DNA from: Hyphomonadaceae bacterium
Lineage (GTDB): Bacteria; Pseudomonadota; Alphaproteobacteria; Caulobacterales; Aquidulcibacteraceae
Length of the DNA stretch: 64,000 bases
Assembly: GCA_009773395.1 (NCBI GenBank)
Contig: WRPI01000001.1
Location: 434,001-498,000 of the forward strand
Direction of reading: 5' to 3'
The notes beneath the pieces are model-generated. The model worked only from the letters and a program-made list of their open reading frames with translations, had not been told where the DNA came from and did not search any database. This document shows, in pieces, positions 53,307-61,995 of the stretch; position 1 is the first letter of the stretch; each line of letters starts with the position of its first letter. The translations under genes were made by a program, and so were the position numbers.

Positions 53307-54782
53307 ATGCACGGCAGAACTTTTGGCATATCTAATAATAAAAATACGTCGATTTTTGCGATATTGGTTTTCGCGGGCGCACTAAGTTCTTGCACGCATG
53401 TGCCGAAGAAAGACGGTTTTCTGCCAATTGGTATGCGCGCAGTAAACGCGCCCACTATTGCTATTGAAGATTTTCGTGACGTGCCGCCTGCGCCTTCTGA
53501 GCAAAGTGCGCAGTGGTGGCAAAAATTCGCCGATGCCACTTTGACCCAATTGGTGCGTGATGCGCAAAGCGAGAATATTGACTTGCAAATCGCTCATTCG
53601 AGGCTGCGTGAAGCACGCGCCCAGGGCCTTGCAACAATTGCTGGCTATGCGCCGCGCCTTGATATTGGTGGCAGTGTTTCGCAAACCAAGCGCACAGCGG
53701 GGGAGGGGCTAGAGAACATATATGGCCAGCCAGTAAATTCGCAAAGCACCGCTAACAGTTTCGCTCGCGCAAGTTGGGAAGTGCCGCTTTTTGGCCGCCT
53801 CGGAGCATCTGTTGCTGGCGCAAGGGCCAATGTCGAACTTGGTGAAATCGGTATAGAAGCCGCTAAAATTGCAATGATCTCAGACATTGCCGCCGCCTAT
53901 ATTGATTTACGCGCCGCCCAGACGCGCCAAATTTATTTGCAAGAAGATTTGGCCCGAGCCGAAGTCTTGTCGCGCATAGCGCAAGAAAGATTGCGCGTCG
54001 GTCTAATATCCCGCAGCGATGCTTCTTATGCTGCCACCCAAGAATCTGGAACCCGTATTGCGCTTGCTGACGCAATTTTACGCGCGCGTGGCAGTCTTGA
54101 TAGGTTGGCAATTTTGCGCGGCGTGACGCCCGGAAGTTTGGATGCACAATTGGCGCTATCGGCTGCGGATTATGCGTTTCCTGCAAATGCGCCGCAAATT
54201 GAGGCAATTCCCGCCAATTTCGTCAGGCGCAGGCTTGATGTCAAACAAGCCGAAAGAAATGCTATTTTGGCCTCGGCCAATGTCGGAATAAACCGTGCAC
54301 AATTATACCCAAGTCTGTCAATAAGTGGCACCATTTCACTGGTCGCGGCACTTGCGGGCGCGCCAATCGGTTCAGCAATAGGGCGCTCGGTAGTGTCGCC
54401 GTCGGTGAGCTTGCCACTTTTTGATTTTGGTCAAAATTGGGCGGCAGTAAGGGTTGCCAACTCGCGTTTTGACGTTGCGATGTTAAATTACAAGGCCGCA
54501 GTTTTAGGCGCAATTGCCGAAGGTCAATCGGCGCTAAGCGCTTATGATCAAGGGCTTAACCGCGCCAATGCCGCCAAAACCTCGGAAGATGCCGCCAAAA
54601 CTCGGGTAATTGCGGCGCGCGAAGCGTTTCGGGTTGGGCTTATTTCAATGAAAGACAATATTGAGGCCGAAAGCGATTACGCCAACGCCCGTCAATCACG
54701 CCTTGCCGCACAAGCACAATTATCCGACAGCGCCATTGGCCTCTATCGCACGTTTGCTGGTAGCCCAGAGATTATTGAATAG
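53307..54782 (+). CDS. RND efflux outer-membrane channel (NodT/OprM family lipoprotein)
   Basis: TolC-like outer-membrane factor of 491 residues completing the tripartite pump. A lipoprotein signal ends in GALSSC (Cys at about 31). Two OEP repeats follow, with helical barrel segments (VRDAQSENIDLQIAHSRLREARAQ in part; YAPRLDIGGSVSQT) and second-half equivalents (LYPSLSISGTISLV, DFGQNWAAVRVAN). It is transcribed divergently from the tetR-adaptor-permease operon, sharing the candidate operator. Downstream lies repeat copy F. Confidence 0.93.
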   Translation: MHGRTFGISNNKNTSIFAILVFAGALSSCTHVPKKDGFLPIGMRAVNAPTIAIEDFRDVPPAPSEQSAQWWQKFADATLTQLVRDAQSENIDLQIAHSRLREARAQGLATIAGYAPRLDIGGSVSQTKRTAGEGLENIYGQPVNSQSTANSFARASWEVPLFGRLGASVAGARANVELGEIGIEAAKIAMISDIAAAYIDLRAAQTRQIYLQEDLARAEVLSRIAQERLRVGLISRSDASYAATQESGTRIALADAILRARGSLDRLAILRGVTPGSLDAQLALSAADYAFPANAPQIEAIPANFVRRRLDVKQAERNAILASANVGINRAQLYPSLSISGTISLVAALAGAPIGSAIGRSVVSPSVSLPLFDFGQNWAAVRVANSRFDVAMLNYKAAVLGAIAEGQSALSAYDQGLNRANAAKTSEDAAKTRVIAAREAFRVGLISMKDNIEAESDYANARQSRLAAQAQLSDSAIGLYRTFAGSPEIIE

Positions 54783-54953
54783 AAAACCAACGAGACATCT
54801 GGACAAATTGCACATTATATGGTGCAGTGCGTAGAGAATTATGCGCGCGGCACTGGGTCATCAAGAAAGCGCCAACGGGAGTGTGGAACAGTTGGGTGGA
54901 ATTAATCACCTTCAATCCAAAAATAAAACTTTTGGTTTGCGAAAGGAAAGTCA

Positions 54954-55147
54954 AGTGGCTTTGGAATGGTTTATGGAAAACCATGCTTTTCCAAAACCAT
55001 TCAACGAGTTTGTGTGCGCCCTAGGTTTTTGTCAAGCCCCTTGCCTTCGGGCGCAAAGCGCGGGCTTGACAAAAACCTAGGGCGCGAAAGGACAATAACC
55101 GAATGGGCTTAAGGCAAACCTGTCCTTAAGACCATTCCAAAGCAACT
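54954..55147. repeat. Three-hairpin repeat, copy F
   Basis: Outer stem 54954-54969 / 55132-55147 pairs at 15 of 16 bases. Hairpin 1 (54964-55002), central hairpin (55016-55085, arms GCGCCCTAGG / CCTAGGGCGC) and hairpin 3 (55101-55137) follow in the copy A/B order. The loop is of the second class (CCTTCGGGCGCAAAGCGCGG) and runs opposite to copy A's loop. It lies between the channel gene and the decayed toxin; 54783-54953 shows no convincing gene. Confidence 0.87.
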
Positions 55148-55194
55148 ACTTCAAGGCAATGAAAACTGATTGCTATTACGCCGCATTAGCATGA

Positions 55195-55329
55195 CGGTTT
55201 GTAGGAAGCGCAAAAACGAAAACCTCAAAACAGAACATAATCCACTTTAAGCGATTCCACTTAAACGACCTCTGCGCTAATGAAATAGAAATTGCTAAGA
55301 AAAGAAAGCGAGAACTCGAAAATGGCTAA
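55195..55329 (+). pseudogene. HigB-like toxin remnant (C-terminal end only)
   Basis: After an in-frame TGA (55192-55194) there are 44 open codons. The last 18 (ANEIEIAKKRKRELENG) closely resemble the C-terminal helix of Gp49/HigB-type RelE-superfamily toxins. The stop TAA at 55327-55329 overlaps the antitoxin ATG (55322) by eight bases, the arrangement usual for intact higBA pairs. Nothing upstream encodes the toxin's N-terminal beta-sheet, so the gene appears lost apart from this end. Identification rests on the short motif and the overlap. Confidence 0.5.
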
Positions 55330-55606
55330 GAACAAACACAAAGGATCATCGTTGGATTCATTCCTTGAAGAAGAAGGCGTTTTGGGAAACTTTCAAGCAA
55401 TTGCTATTAAAGAAGTTGTTGCCTGGCAATTGTCACAAGCGATGAAAGAGAAAAATATTAGCAAAAGCGCGCTTGCTGCCTTAATGAAAACCAGCCGCAC
55501 GCAAATAGACCGTGTTCTTGACCCAACAAACGGCAACGTGACACTCGAAACTTTGCTAAGAGCAGCAGCCGTTTTGGGACGCAGCGTCCAATTGCAATTG
55601 GTTTAA
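55322..55606 (+). CDS. XRE-family antitoxin (HigA-like), apparently orphan
   Basis: Protein of 94 residues: an N-terminal SLDSFLEEEGVLGNFQAIAIKEVVAWQL (in part) and a helix-turn-helix (NISKSALAALMKTSRTQIDRVLDP, about 47-70), ending in LLRAAAVLGRSVQLQLV. This is the pattern of XRE antitoxins encoded after Gp49/HigB toxins. ATG 55322 is chosen over an upstream TTG because the family begins MAKNK-like and it overlaps the toxin remnant's stop. With no intact toxin, it may be a solitary repressor or anti-addiction module. Confidence 0.85.
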   Translation: MAKNKHKGSSLDSFLEEEGVLGNFQAIAIKEVVAWQLSQAMKEKNISKSALAALMKTSRTQIDRVLDPTNGNVTLETLLRAAAVLGRSVQLQLV

Positions 55607-55609
55607 GTT

Positions 55610-56755
55610 CTAAACTTGCTCCAGTACCAAATATTCATGGGATCGCATTTCATAGAGCCGTGAGGCGGTACGCTCAAACTCGGTGCTTTGCGTGCCACTG
55701 ATATAGGTTTCTTCGGGGGGCGCGGCCAATGTGATTATCAATTTGGTTTTGGCTTCATAAAGTGCGTCAATTAAATTGCGAAATCTCGCGGCTTCATTGA
55801 ATTGTGCTGTCGATAATTGCGGCACATTTTCGATTATTATTGTGTTGAAAGTCTTGGCCAATAGCAAATAGTCGCGGGTGCCAAGAGCCGCTTGGGTATT
55901 TGATTGATTGCCGCAAAGTTCAAGAAAATCAAAACGAGCGCACCCTGCGGCGGCGCATTTGATTGTCCAATCACGGCCATCAATATTAAGTTTTTTTTCA
56001 AGCCCTTTTGCACCAAAAGTTAGCCTATCCCATGCCCTGTCGGCAAAAATTTGGGCATTTTCACCCACGCCGATAAAATATGTTGGCTCACTTTCTAGAC
56101 GGCTTAGGCGATAATCGCGCTTTGAATCGAGACTTATTATGTCTAATTCGTTCTCAATTCGCGCAAAAAATGGAAGCAAGAGCTCGCGGTTTATGCCGTC
56201 TTTATAATGCTCGCGCGGCGCTCGGTTTGAGGTTGCAACAATCACGCATTTGCGTTCAAACAAGGCTTCAAACAAGCGCCCCAGAATCATCGCATCAGCA
56301 ATGTCAGTTATTTGGAATTCATCAAAGCACAAAAGTGTCGCTTTGTCGGCAATTAACTTGGCAACTGGCCTTATTGGGTCATCACCCGCGCCGCGCACAT
56401 AATGCGGCATATTGCGCCTTTGGGATTCGGAAAGTTTGCGCCAATTGTTTATTTCATCATGCGCCCACGCCATAAATTCCTGAAAATGGATGCGCATTTT
56501 TTTTGGGATAGTTGCCGCATCAAAAAACAAATCCATAAGCATGGATTTGCCACGCCCAACTTTGCCGTAAATATAAAGCCCTTTTGGCGTGGGTTCAGGG
56601 CGGCCAAATAAGAACAAAGCATTATCTGGCCTCCAGCCAATAAGCCGCTGGTTTAATATGGCCAATTGCTCAATTGCTTCGGCTTGCTCTGGGTCAAATT
56701 CAATCAAGCCAGCTTCGGCTTTTTGCCGATATGCGCTAAGTAAATCGCCCATCAT
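55610..56755 (-). CDS. zapE: Cell division protein ZapE (AFG1-like ATPase)
   Basis: P-loop ATPase of 381 residues in the ZapE/AFG1 family, which associates with the Z-ring. It has the Walker A KGLYIYGKVGRGKSMLMDLF (in part, about 62), RIHFQEFM, Walker B LLCFDEFQITDIADAMIL and the VIATSNRAPREHY sensor region. The frame is open to 56890, but the ATG at 56755 overlaps the mmsA stop as ATGA and starts the conserved DLLSAYRQK region, so it is preferred. Confidence 0.93.
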   Translation of the reverse strand: MMGDLLSAYRQKAEAGLIEFDPEQAEAIEQLAILNQRLIGWRPDNALFLFGRPEPTPKGLYIYGKVGRGKSMLMDLFFDAATIPKKMRIHFQEFMAWAHDEINNWRKLSESQRRNMPHYVRGAGDDPIRPVAKLIADKATLLCFDEFQITDIADAMILGRLFEALFERKCVIVATSNRAPREHYKDGINRELLLPFFARIENELDIISLDSKRDYRLSRLESEPTYFIGVGENAQIFADRAWDRLTFGAKGLEKKLNIDGRDWTIKCAAAGCARFDFLELCGNQSNTQAALGTRDYLLLAKTFNTIIIENVPQLSTAQFNEAARFRNLIDALYEAKTKLIITLAAPPEETYISGTQSTEFERTASRLYEMRSHEYLVLEQV

Positions 56756-58245
56756 TTCATTTGCGGTATAACAAATTCGGAACCCAACAACTCCTCGGGC
56801 CACCTTGCGGTCACGGTTTTGGTTTTGGTATAGAATCTCACGCCTTCGGGCCCATGTTGGTTGATGTCGCCAAAAGCCGAGCGTTTCCAACCACCAAAAC
56901 TATGATAGGCCAAGGGGACTGGTATTGGCACATTTATTCCAACCATGCCAACATCAACACGGCTCGCAAATTCGCGTGCCAACCCGCCAGATTTAGTGTA
57001 AATCGCAACGCCATTGCCATATTGGTGGCTTGAAGGCATTGCCAAAGCCTGTTCAAAATTTTCGCTACGCGCAATTTGCAAAACTGGCCCAAATATTTCT
57101 TGTTTATAGCTCTCCATATCGCTGGTAACTTTGTCAAACAGCGAACCACCAAGAAAATAACCATTTTCATAGCCTTGTAATTTGGTATTGCGGCCATCAA
57201 CAATAAGCTCGGCACCTTCGGCAATGCCTTTTTCAATCCAATTTAGCACGCTTTGGCGATGTTCGGCGGTTATTAATGGGCCGTAATCGGTTGAAGCATC
57301 GCTCGGAACACCAATTTTAAGGCTTTCAACTTTCGGTCTAAGCCTATCAATCAAGCCTTCGGCAGTTTGTTCGCCTACCGGCACGGCAACACTTATTGCC
57401 ATGCAACGCTCGCCTGCCGAACCATAACCCGCACCAATTAAATCATTTGCAACTTGGTCAAGGTCTGCGTCTGGCAATATTATGGCGTGGTTTTTGGCGC
57501 CGCCCATCGCTTGAACCCTTTTCCCATAAGTGGCGGCTTTGGCATAAATATATTCGGCAATCGCAGATGAGCCAACAAAACTAATTGCCTTTATGTCAGG
57601 GTGTTCCAAAATGCCGTCAACCGCGATTCTGTCGCCATTCACAACGTTAAAAACCCCGTCAGCTAGCCCCGCCTCTTGCAATAATTCGGCCAATTTCAAA
57701 GGCACGGACGGGCATTTTTCGGAGGGTTTAAGAATGAATGCATTGCCGCAAGCTATTGCAACAGCCGACATCCACAAAGGTATCATCGCGGGAAAATTAA
57801 AAGGCGTAATGCCCGCGACCACGCCCAACGGCTGGCGCATCGAATACATGTCGATTTTCGGCCCCGCGCCTTGGCTAAATTCGCCTTTTATTAAATGCGG
57901 GATGCCGCAGGCAAATTCGACAACCTCAAGTCCACGGCCAATATCGCCTTTTGCGTCTGCATGGGTTTTGCCATGCTCAGATGATAAAAGCGCCGCCAAT
58001 GCGTCTAAATCGCGCTCAATAAGTGCCTTGAAATTGAACATCACGCGCGCGCGGCGCTGCGGGTTGGTTGCAGCCCAATCGATTTGAGCCTTTTTAGCCG
58101 AAGCTACGGCAAGGCCAAGCTCATCAATTGTTGCTAAGCTAAGTTTGGCTTGAATTTGACCGATTACGGGGTCAAACACATCGTGAAATCGCCCCGAATT
58201 GCCAGAAACTATTTTGCCACCAATAAAATGCCCAATTTGTTGCAT
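56752..58245 (-). CDS. mmsA: CoA-acylating methylmalonate-semialdehyde dehydrogenase
   Basis: ALDH-superfamily enzyme of 497 residues in valine (and inositol) catabolism, making propionyl-CoA from methylmalonate semialdehyde with NAD and CoA. It has IGHFIGGK at the start, TPFNFPAMIPLWM, KPSEKCPSVPLKLAEL, GGAKNHAIILPDAD and the catalytic cysteine in GSAGERCMAIS, the MMSDH signature. ATG 58245 has an AAAAAGGG site six bases upstream; ATG 58272 with AAAGG is an alternative adding nine residues. Translation couples to zapE via ATGA. It is divergent from the acyltransferase pair. Confidence 0.94.
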   Translation of the reverse strand: MQQIGHFIGGKIVSGNSGRFHDVFDPVIGQIQAKLSLATIDELGLAVASAKKAQIDWAATNPQRRARVMFNFKALIERDLDALAALLSSEHGKTHADAKGDIGRGLEVVEFACGIPHLIKGEFSQGAGPKIDMYSMRQPLGVVAGITPFNFPAMIPLWMSAVAIACGNAFILKPSEKCPSVPLKLAELLQEAGLADGVFNVVNGDRIAVDGILEHPDIKAISFVGSSAIAEYIYAKAATYGKRVQAMGGAKNHAIILPDADLDQVANDLIGAGYGSAGERCMAISVAVPVGEQTAEGLIDRLRPKVESLKIGVPSDASTDYGPLITAEHRQSVLNWIEKGIAEGAELIVDGRNTKLQGYENGYFLGGSLFDKVTSDMESYKQEIFGPVLQIARSENFEQALAMPSSHQYGNGVAIYTKSGGLAREFASRVDVGMVGINVPIPVPLAYHSFGGWKRSAFGDINQHGPEGVRFYTKTKTVTARWPEELLGSEFVIPQMK

Positions 58246-58315
58246 CACTTGCCCTTTTTTTGTGAATGACATAACCTTTTCACCGAGCTATGTTTGTAGC
58301 ATAGGGAAAACTGAT

Positions 58316-59143
58316 TTGTCACAAGATGAACCACACATAATTGATAAATTAATTGTCGAACGCGCACCACAGCTAGCAACCAGTCCATTTTGGCCGATTT
58401 TATGGCCAATAATGAAAGTTATTTTGGGCTATGATGCCGCAAAACAAATGATGGACAAAATAAACGGCGTTCCCAGCGCACAAGTTTTTAACTATTTAAG
58501 TGAATTTTTGAATCTAAAGGTCACTTCCCACGGCCTTGAGAACTTACCGTCAAGTGGCAGGGTTATTATTGTTTCAAACCACCCATCTGGAATGGCAGAT
58601 AGCGTGGCATTATTTGATGCCGTTCGTGCTAAAAGGCCCGATATTAAGTTTTGGGCCAATGCTGGGCTAACGAGATCTTGTCCCAATTTATTGCAAACAT
58701 TGATTCCGATTGAATGGACAATTGCCAACCGAACTCACGCCAAAACTCGTACTACATTTTTGGCGACAAAAAAAATGATGCAAAGCGAAGGAATATTGGC
58801 GATTTTCCCCGCTGGCAGATTGTCGAAACTGAAACTAGGTCGCCTAACCGATAGGGAATGGATGACTGGGTTCGTTGCAGCAGCCAAGAAATTCAACGCC
58901 CCAATTTTGCCGGTTCATATTAAGGCCCCAAACGCGTTTTGGTATCATATGCTTGACGTAATTTCCGATCAGTTGCGCAATCTTACTGTGTTTCGGGAAT
59001 TACTAAACAAAAAAGGCGCTTCATTTAAATTGGTAGCGGGGCCATTAATAATGCCGCAGGACTTAGCCAAAGATAATAAAGAAGCCAGCGCAAAATTAAG
59101 AGAATATATCGAAACCAGCCTTGCAAAGCGACGTGAGCATTAA
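58316..59143 (+). CDS. Lysophospholipid acyltransferase-like protein, paralogue 1
   Basis: PlsC-superfamily protein of 275 residues. The acyltransferase block I is SNHPSGMADSVALFDA (His to Asp spacing of five, as in the hemolysin-like LPLAT branch), followed by WANAGLTRSC, and FPAGRLSKL as block III. The start is TTG 58316, eight bases after AGGGA; the open frame continues upstream through the mmsA promoter. It probably acylates a lysophospholipid or lyso-ornithine lipid at the inner membrane. The second paralogue follows immediately. Confidence 0.82.
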   Translation: MSQDEPHIIDKLIVERAPQLATSPFWPILWPIMKVILGYDAAKQMMDKINGVPSAQVFNYLSEFLNLKVTSHGLENLPSSGRVIIVSNHPSGMADSVALFDAVRAKRPDIKFWANAGLTRSCPNLLQTLIPIEWTIANRTHAKTRTTFLATKKMMQSEGILAIFPAGRLSKLKLGRLTDREWMTGFVAAAKKFNAPILPVHIKAPNAFWYHMLDVISDQLRNLTVFRELLNKKGASFKLVAGPLIMPQDLAKDNKEASAKLREYIETSLAKRREH

Positions 59144-59144
59144 T

Positions 59145-59957
59145 TTGTCTGCAAACAACAAGCATATAGTCGATATATTGATAGAAGAACGAGCGCCGAA
59201 ATTGGCCGCTTCGCCCTTTTGGCCAATAATTAAACCGACATTGAATGCATTATTGGGCTATAAAAAGGCCGTCGAAATGGTCGATTTCGTAAAAAGCAAA
59301 TCGGGCCAAGAAGCGCTTCTTTATGTCAGCGAACTTTTGCATCTTCAAAACACGATTAAAGGTTTTGAAAATCTTCCTCGTGGTGGAAGACTAATTGTTG
59401 TAGCGAATCACCCGACAGGAATTGCAGACGGCATCGCGCTTTTTGATGCAATCCGCGAAATCCGCGAAGATATTTTATTTTACGCAAATGCCGATGCGCT
59501 AAGGTGTTGCGGAAGATTTGCGGAAACAATCATACCTGTGGAATGGGTAATTGAAAAACGCACGCGCGAAAAAACTAGAATCACTCTGCACGAAACCAAA
59601 TTGGCGCTCGAAAGCGAAAAAACCCTGGCGATTTTTCCTGCTGGAAGGCTCGCGCGTGTTGAAAAAGGCATTTTGACTGACCCCGAATGGTCGCAAAGTG
59701 CGGTTTCAATTGCCAAAAAATATGATGCTCCGATTTTACCGGTTCGCATAAGCGGCCCAAATGCCTTTTGGTTTCATTTGTTTGATAAAATATCGAAAGA
59801 ATTGAGAGACATAACTTTGTTTCATGAGCTATTGAACAAAAAAGGTAAGGAATACCAATTGATTGCTGGCCCACCCATATATCCATCTGAACTTGACGCT
59901 GATAATCGGGCGGCCACTTTGATGCTAAAAAACTATATTGAAACGCAATTAAGCTGA
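59145..59957 (+). CDS. Lysophospholipid acyltransferase-like protein, paralogue 2
   Basis: Protein of 270 residues clearly homologous to the preceding gene along its length: ANHPTGIADGIALFDAI (block I), ANADALRCC, FPAGRLARVEKG (block III), NAFWFHLFDKIS. The start is placed at TTG 59145, one base after the upstream stop, because this aligns with the TTG start of paralogue 1; GTG 59133 and TTG 59121 are alternatives. A local tandem duplication with divergence, perhaps toward different substrates, is inferred. Confidence 0.82.
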   Translation: MSANNKHIVDILIEERAPKLAASPFWPIIKPTLNALLGYKKAVEMVDFVKSKSGQEALLYVSELLHLQNTIKGFENLPRGGRLIVVANHPTGIADGIALFDAIREIREDILFYANADALRCCGRFAETIIPVEWVIEKRTREKTRITLHETKLALESEKTLAIFPAGRLARVEKGILTDPEWSQSAVSIAKKYDAPILPVRISGPNAFWFHLFDKISKELRDITLFHELLNKKGKEYQLIAGPPIYPSELDADNRAATLMLKNYIETQLS

Positions 59958-60017
59958 CTTTCGCACTTGCTTAATACAAGAAGCATACACATTTGAGTCA
60001 CGAGAGGGCGCAATTTA

Positions 60018-60824
60018 ATGGAAATTATTGGGTGGATGTTTACGCTAGAGGGATGGGTTGCTTTGGCAACTTTGACGCTTTTGGAAATTGTATTGGGGAT
60101 TGATAATGTAATTTTTGTATCAATCGCCGCGTCCAAATTGCCAATAGCAGTTCGCGCCCGCGCCCGCAAAATTGGTTTGTTCTTGGCGATGTTCCTGCGC
60201 ATTGCCTTATTGGCATTTCTCACAACATTGGCTGGCCTAACCGACCCGTTATTTGAATTGATGGGGCGCGGATTTTCGTGGCGTGATATGATTCTCGGTT
60301 TTGGCGGGCTTTATTTGGTTTACAAAGCAACCATCGAAATATCTGACATGGTAAGGGCAAAGTCCTTTGATGAACATGCGGGTCCCAAGACCACTAATGA
60401 CATGTTCTTGCTCGTGGTGGCGCAAATCGCGATTGTTGATGTTGTTTTTGCAATTGATTCGATTTTGACTGCTGTCGGCATGACCAACCATTTACCAATA
60501 ATGGTCGCCGCAGTTGTGATAGCGGTGTTAGTAATGATGTTCGCAAGCGGCATAGTATCGGCATTCATCGAAAAAAACCCAACCACAAAAATGCTGGCCT
60601 TGGTATTTCTATTTATGATTGGCTTGGTTTTGATTGCTGATGGTATGGGTTTTCACATTGAACGTGCTTATATTTATGTCGTCGTTATTTTCTCGATAGT
60701 GGTTGAAACCCTAAACACAATAATGCGCGGTGTGATGGAAAAGCACGCTCTGCAAAATATAATAAAAATGGATATTGACGAAAACAGCGAAAATGACCCC
60801 GTGAGCGATTCTGATAGGGGTTGA
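60018..60824 (+). CDS. TerC family integral membrane protein
   Basis: Membrane protein of 268 residues in the TerC/Alx-YoaE branch, proposed manganese or metal-ion exporters. Seven to eight hydrophobic helices are visible, including the diagnostic TLLEIVLGIDNVIFVSI (about 20-36, with acidic metal-site residues) and the repeat-related VVAQIAIVDVVFAIDSILTAVG (about 137). The C-terminal tail is acidic. The start ATG is preceded by GAGAGGGCGC. It is separated from atpH by 631 bases holding repeat copy G. Confidence 0.93.
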   Translation: MEIIGWMFTLEGWVALATLTLLEIVLGIDNVIFVSIAASKLPIAVRARARKIGLFLAMFLRIALLAFLTTLAGLTDPLFELMGRGFSWRDMILGFGGLYLVYKATIEISDMVRAKSFDEHAGPKTTNDMFLLVVAQIAIVDVVFAIDSILTAVGMTNHLPIMVAAVVIAVLVMMFASGIVSAFIEKNPTTKMLALVFLFMIGLVLIADGMGFHIERAYIYVVVIFSIVVETLNTIMRGVMEKHALQNIIKMDIDENSENDPVSDSDRG

Positions 60825-60912
60825 TACTGAATTACGGCATTCGACATTTAAGTTGAAAAAATCAAGTTCAATTGACGACTTAAGCGTTTGGGTTGAAAAA
60901 AAGAAAAAGCAG

Positions 60913-61114
60913 GTGGCTTAGGAATGGTCTCAAGGGCAGGTTTGCCTTGAGCCCATTCAATTATTATCCTTTCGCGCTATGAATTTAGTCAAGTCCTCGC
61001 GCGAGAGCGCGACCGCGAAGCGGCTACGGGACTTGACTAAATTCATAGCGCAAACACACATTCGATGAATGGTTTTGGAAAAGCAAGGTTTTCCATAAAC
61101 CATTCCTAAGCCAC
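60913..61114. repeat. Three-hairpin repeat, copy G (arms and centre inverted relative to B)
   Basis: Perfect 15-bp outer stem 60913-60927 / 61100-61114, with weaker pairing outward to about 60897/61127. The internal order is the GGGC-type hairpin (60922-60958), the central hairpin (60974-61051, arms GCGCTATGAATTTAG / CTAAATTCATAGCGC) with the first-class loop reversed, then the GGTTTTGG-type hairpin (61067-61105). The right flank 61115-61184 is nearly the same as copy B's right flank, so the inside is flipped while the flank is not. The rest of 60825-61455 shows only AT-rich promoter-like sequence. Confidence 0.87.
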
Positions 61115-61455
61115 TTATTCTTTCTTTCCCAAACAATACACCAAATGTAGGAATTTGATGCAATTTGAAGGTCCGATGCGCTAAGTAGGGTCGGCAAACG
61201 AGTGCTAATGCGTATCATTACCATGCCAATTTCCAATAAATCCAGATCCCACCCTCTAAAAAGCCAAAAATAACCCATGATTAGCAATTTCCCTTAAAAT
61301 ACTGATGCTTTAGAATGCGGTTTTTGCGCCGAATCTGCAATCAATTGCACTTATGATGTTGCGGCATTTTCTTGCTCATGTTAACAGCCGCCGCGCTGTT
61401 GAGTTATTTTCATACATGCTCAATGTTCAATGTAAGTGGAAACGGAAATTAGTAG

Positions 61456-61992
61456 ATGTCACAAGCTATCGCGCGATATGCTTCAACCCTTTTTGAATTG
61501 GCAAATTCTGAAAAGAATTTGGCGGTTGTGGAAAAAGACGCGGCCGCTTTGATGAACGCTTTTGCGGCTTCAAATGATTTGCGAAATGCCATGAAAAGCC
61601 CACTTTATGCGACCGCTGATAAAATTGCGGCATTGACGCAGATATGTGCGAAGTTGAAAGCGTCAAAAATATTAGTGAATTTTGTTTCCGTAGTGGCGGC
61701 CAATGGTCGCAGCGGTGAATTGCCAGCGATGTTCAAGGAGTTTCTTGAAAAATCAGCATCAGCGCGTGGTGTTGTAAATGCGAAAATCGAAACCGCCGCC
61801 GCACTTAACAACGAACAAATTGGCGAATTATCAAATAGCTTAGGCCGCGCCCTTGGCAAGCAAGTAGAAGTTGAAACCAGTATTAAGCCAGAATTATTAG
61901 GCGGCTTAGTGGTAAAAATAGGGTCAGTTTTATTTGATGATTCCATCAAATCCAAACTTGATCGTCTAAAAATTAGTTTGAAAGGTATTTAG
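61456..61992 (+). CDS. atpH: ATP synthase F1 subunit delta
   Basis: Peripheral-stalk subunit of 178 residues joining F1 to Fo. It has the OSCP/delta pattern: QAIARYASTLFELANSEKNLAVVEKDAA (in part), the middle LVNFVSVVAANGRSGELPAMFKEF, and the C-terminal LLGGLVVKIGSVLFDDSIKSKLDRL. It is the first gene of the atpHAG... operon; atpA starts three bases after its stop. The ribosome-binding site (GGAAACGGAAA) is moderate. Confidence 0.96.
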   Translation: MSQAIARYASTLFELANSEKNLAVVEKDAAALMNAFAASNDLRNAMKSPLYATADKIAALTQICAKLKASKILVNFVSVVAANGRSGELPAMFKEFLEKSASARGVVNAKIETAAALNNEQIGELSNSLGRALGKQVEVETSIKPELLGGLVVKIGSVLFDDSIKSKLDRLKISLKGI

Positions 61993-61995
61993 GCA

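Noticed and set aside
54772-55080. ORFs on both strands across repeat copy F (and similar ones across copies A, B, D and G)
   Set aside because: They are open only because the hairpin arms lack stop codons; the same peptides recur wherever the repeat does and none has a ribosome-binding site or conserved start.
55145-55321. Intact HigB toxin gene upstream of the antitoxin
   Set aside because: Only the last 44 codons are open, and the frame is closed by TGA at 55192; no toxin N-terminal motif is present in any frame.
13440-61127. Three-hairpin repeats as a CRISPR array
   Set aside because: Copies are 6-11 kb apart and about 200 bp long with internal symmetry; there are no spacers and no cas genes.
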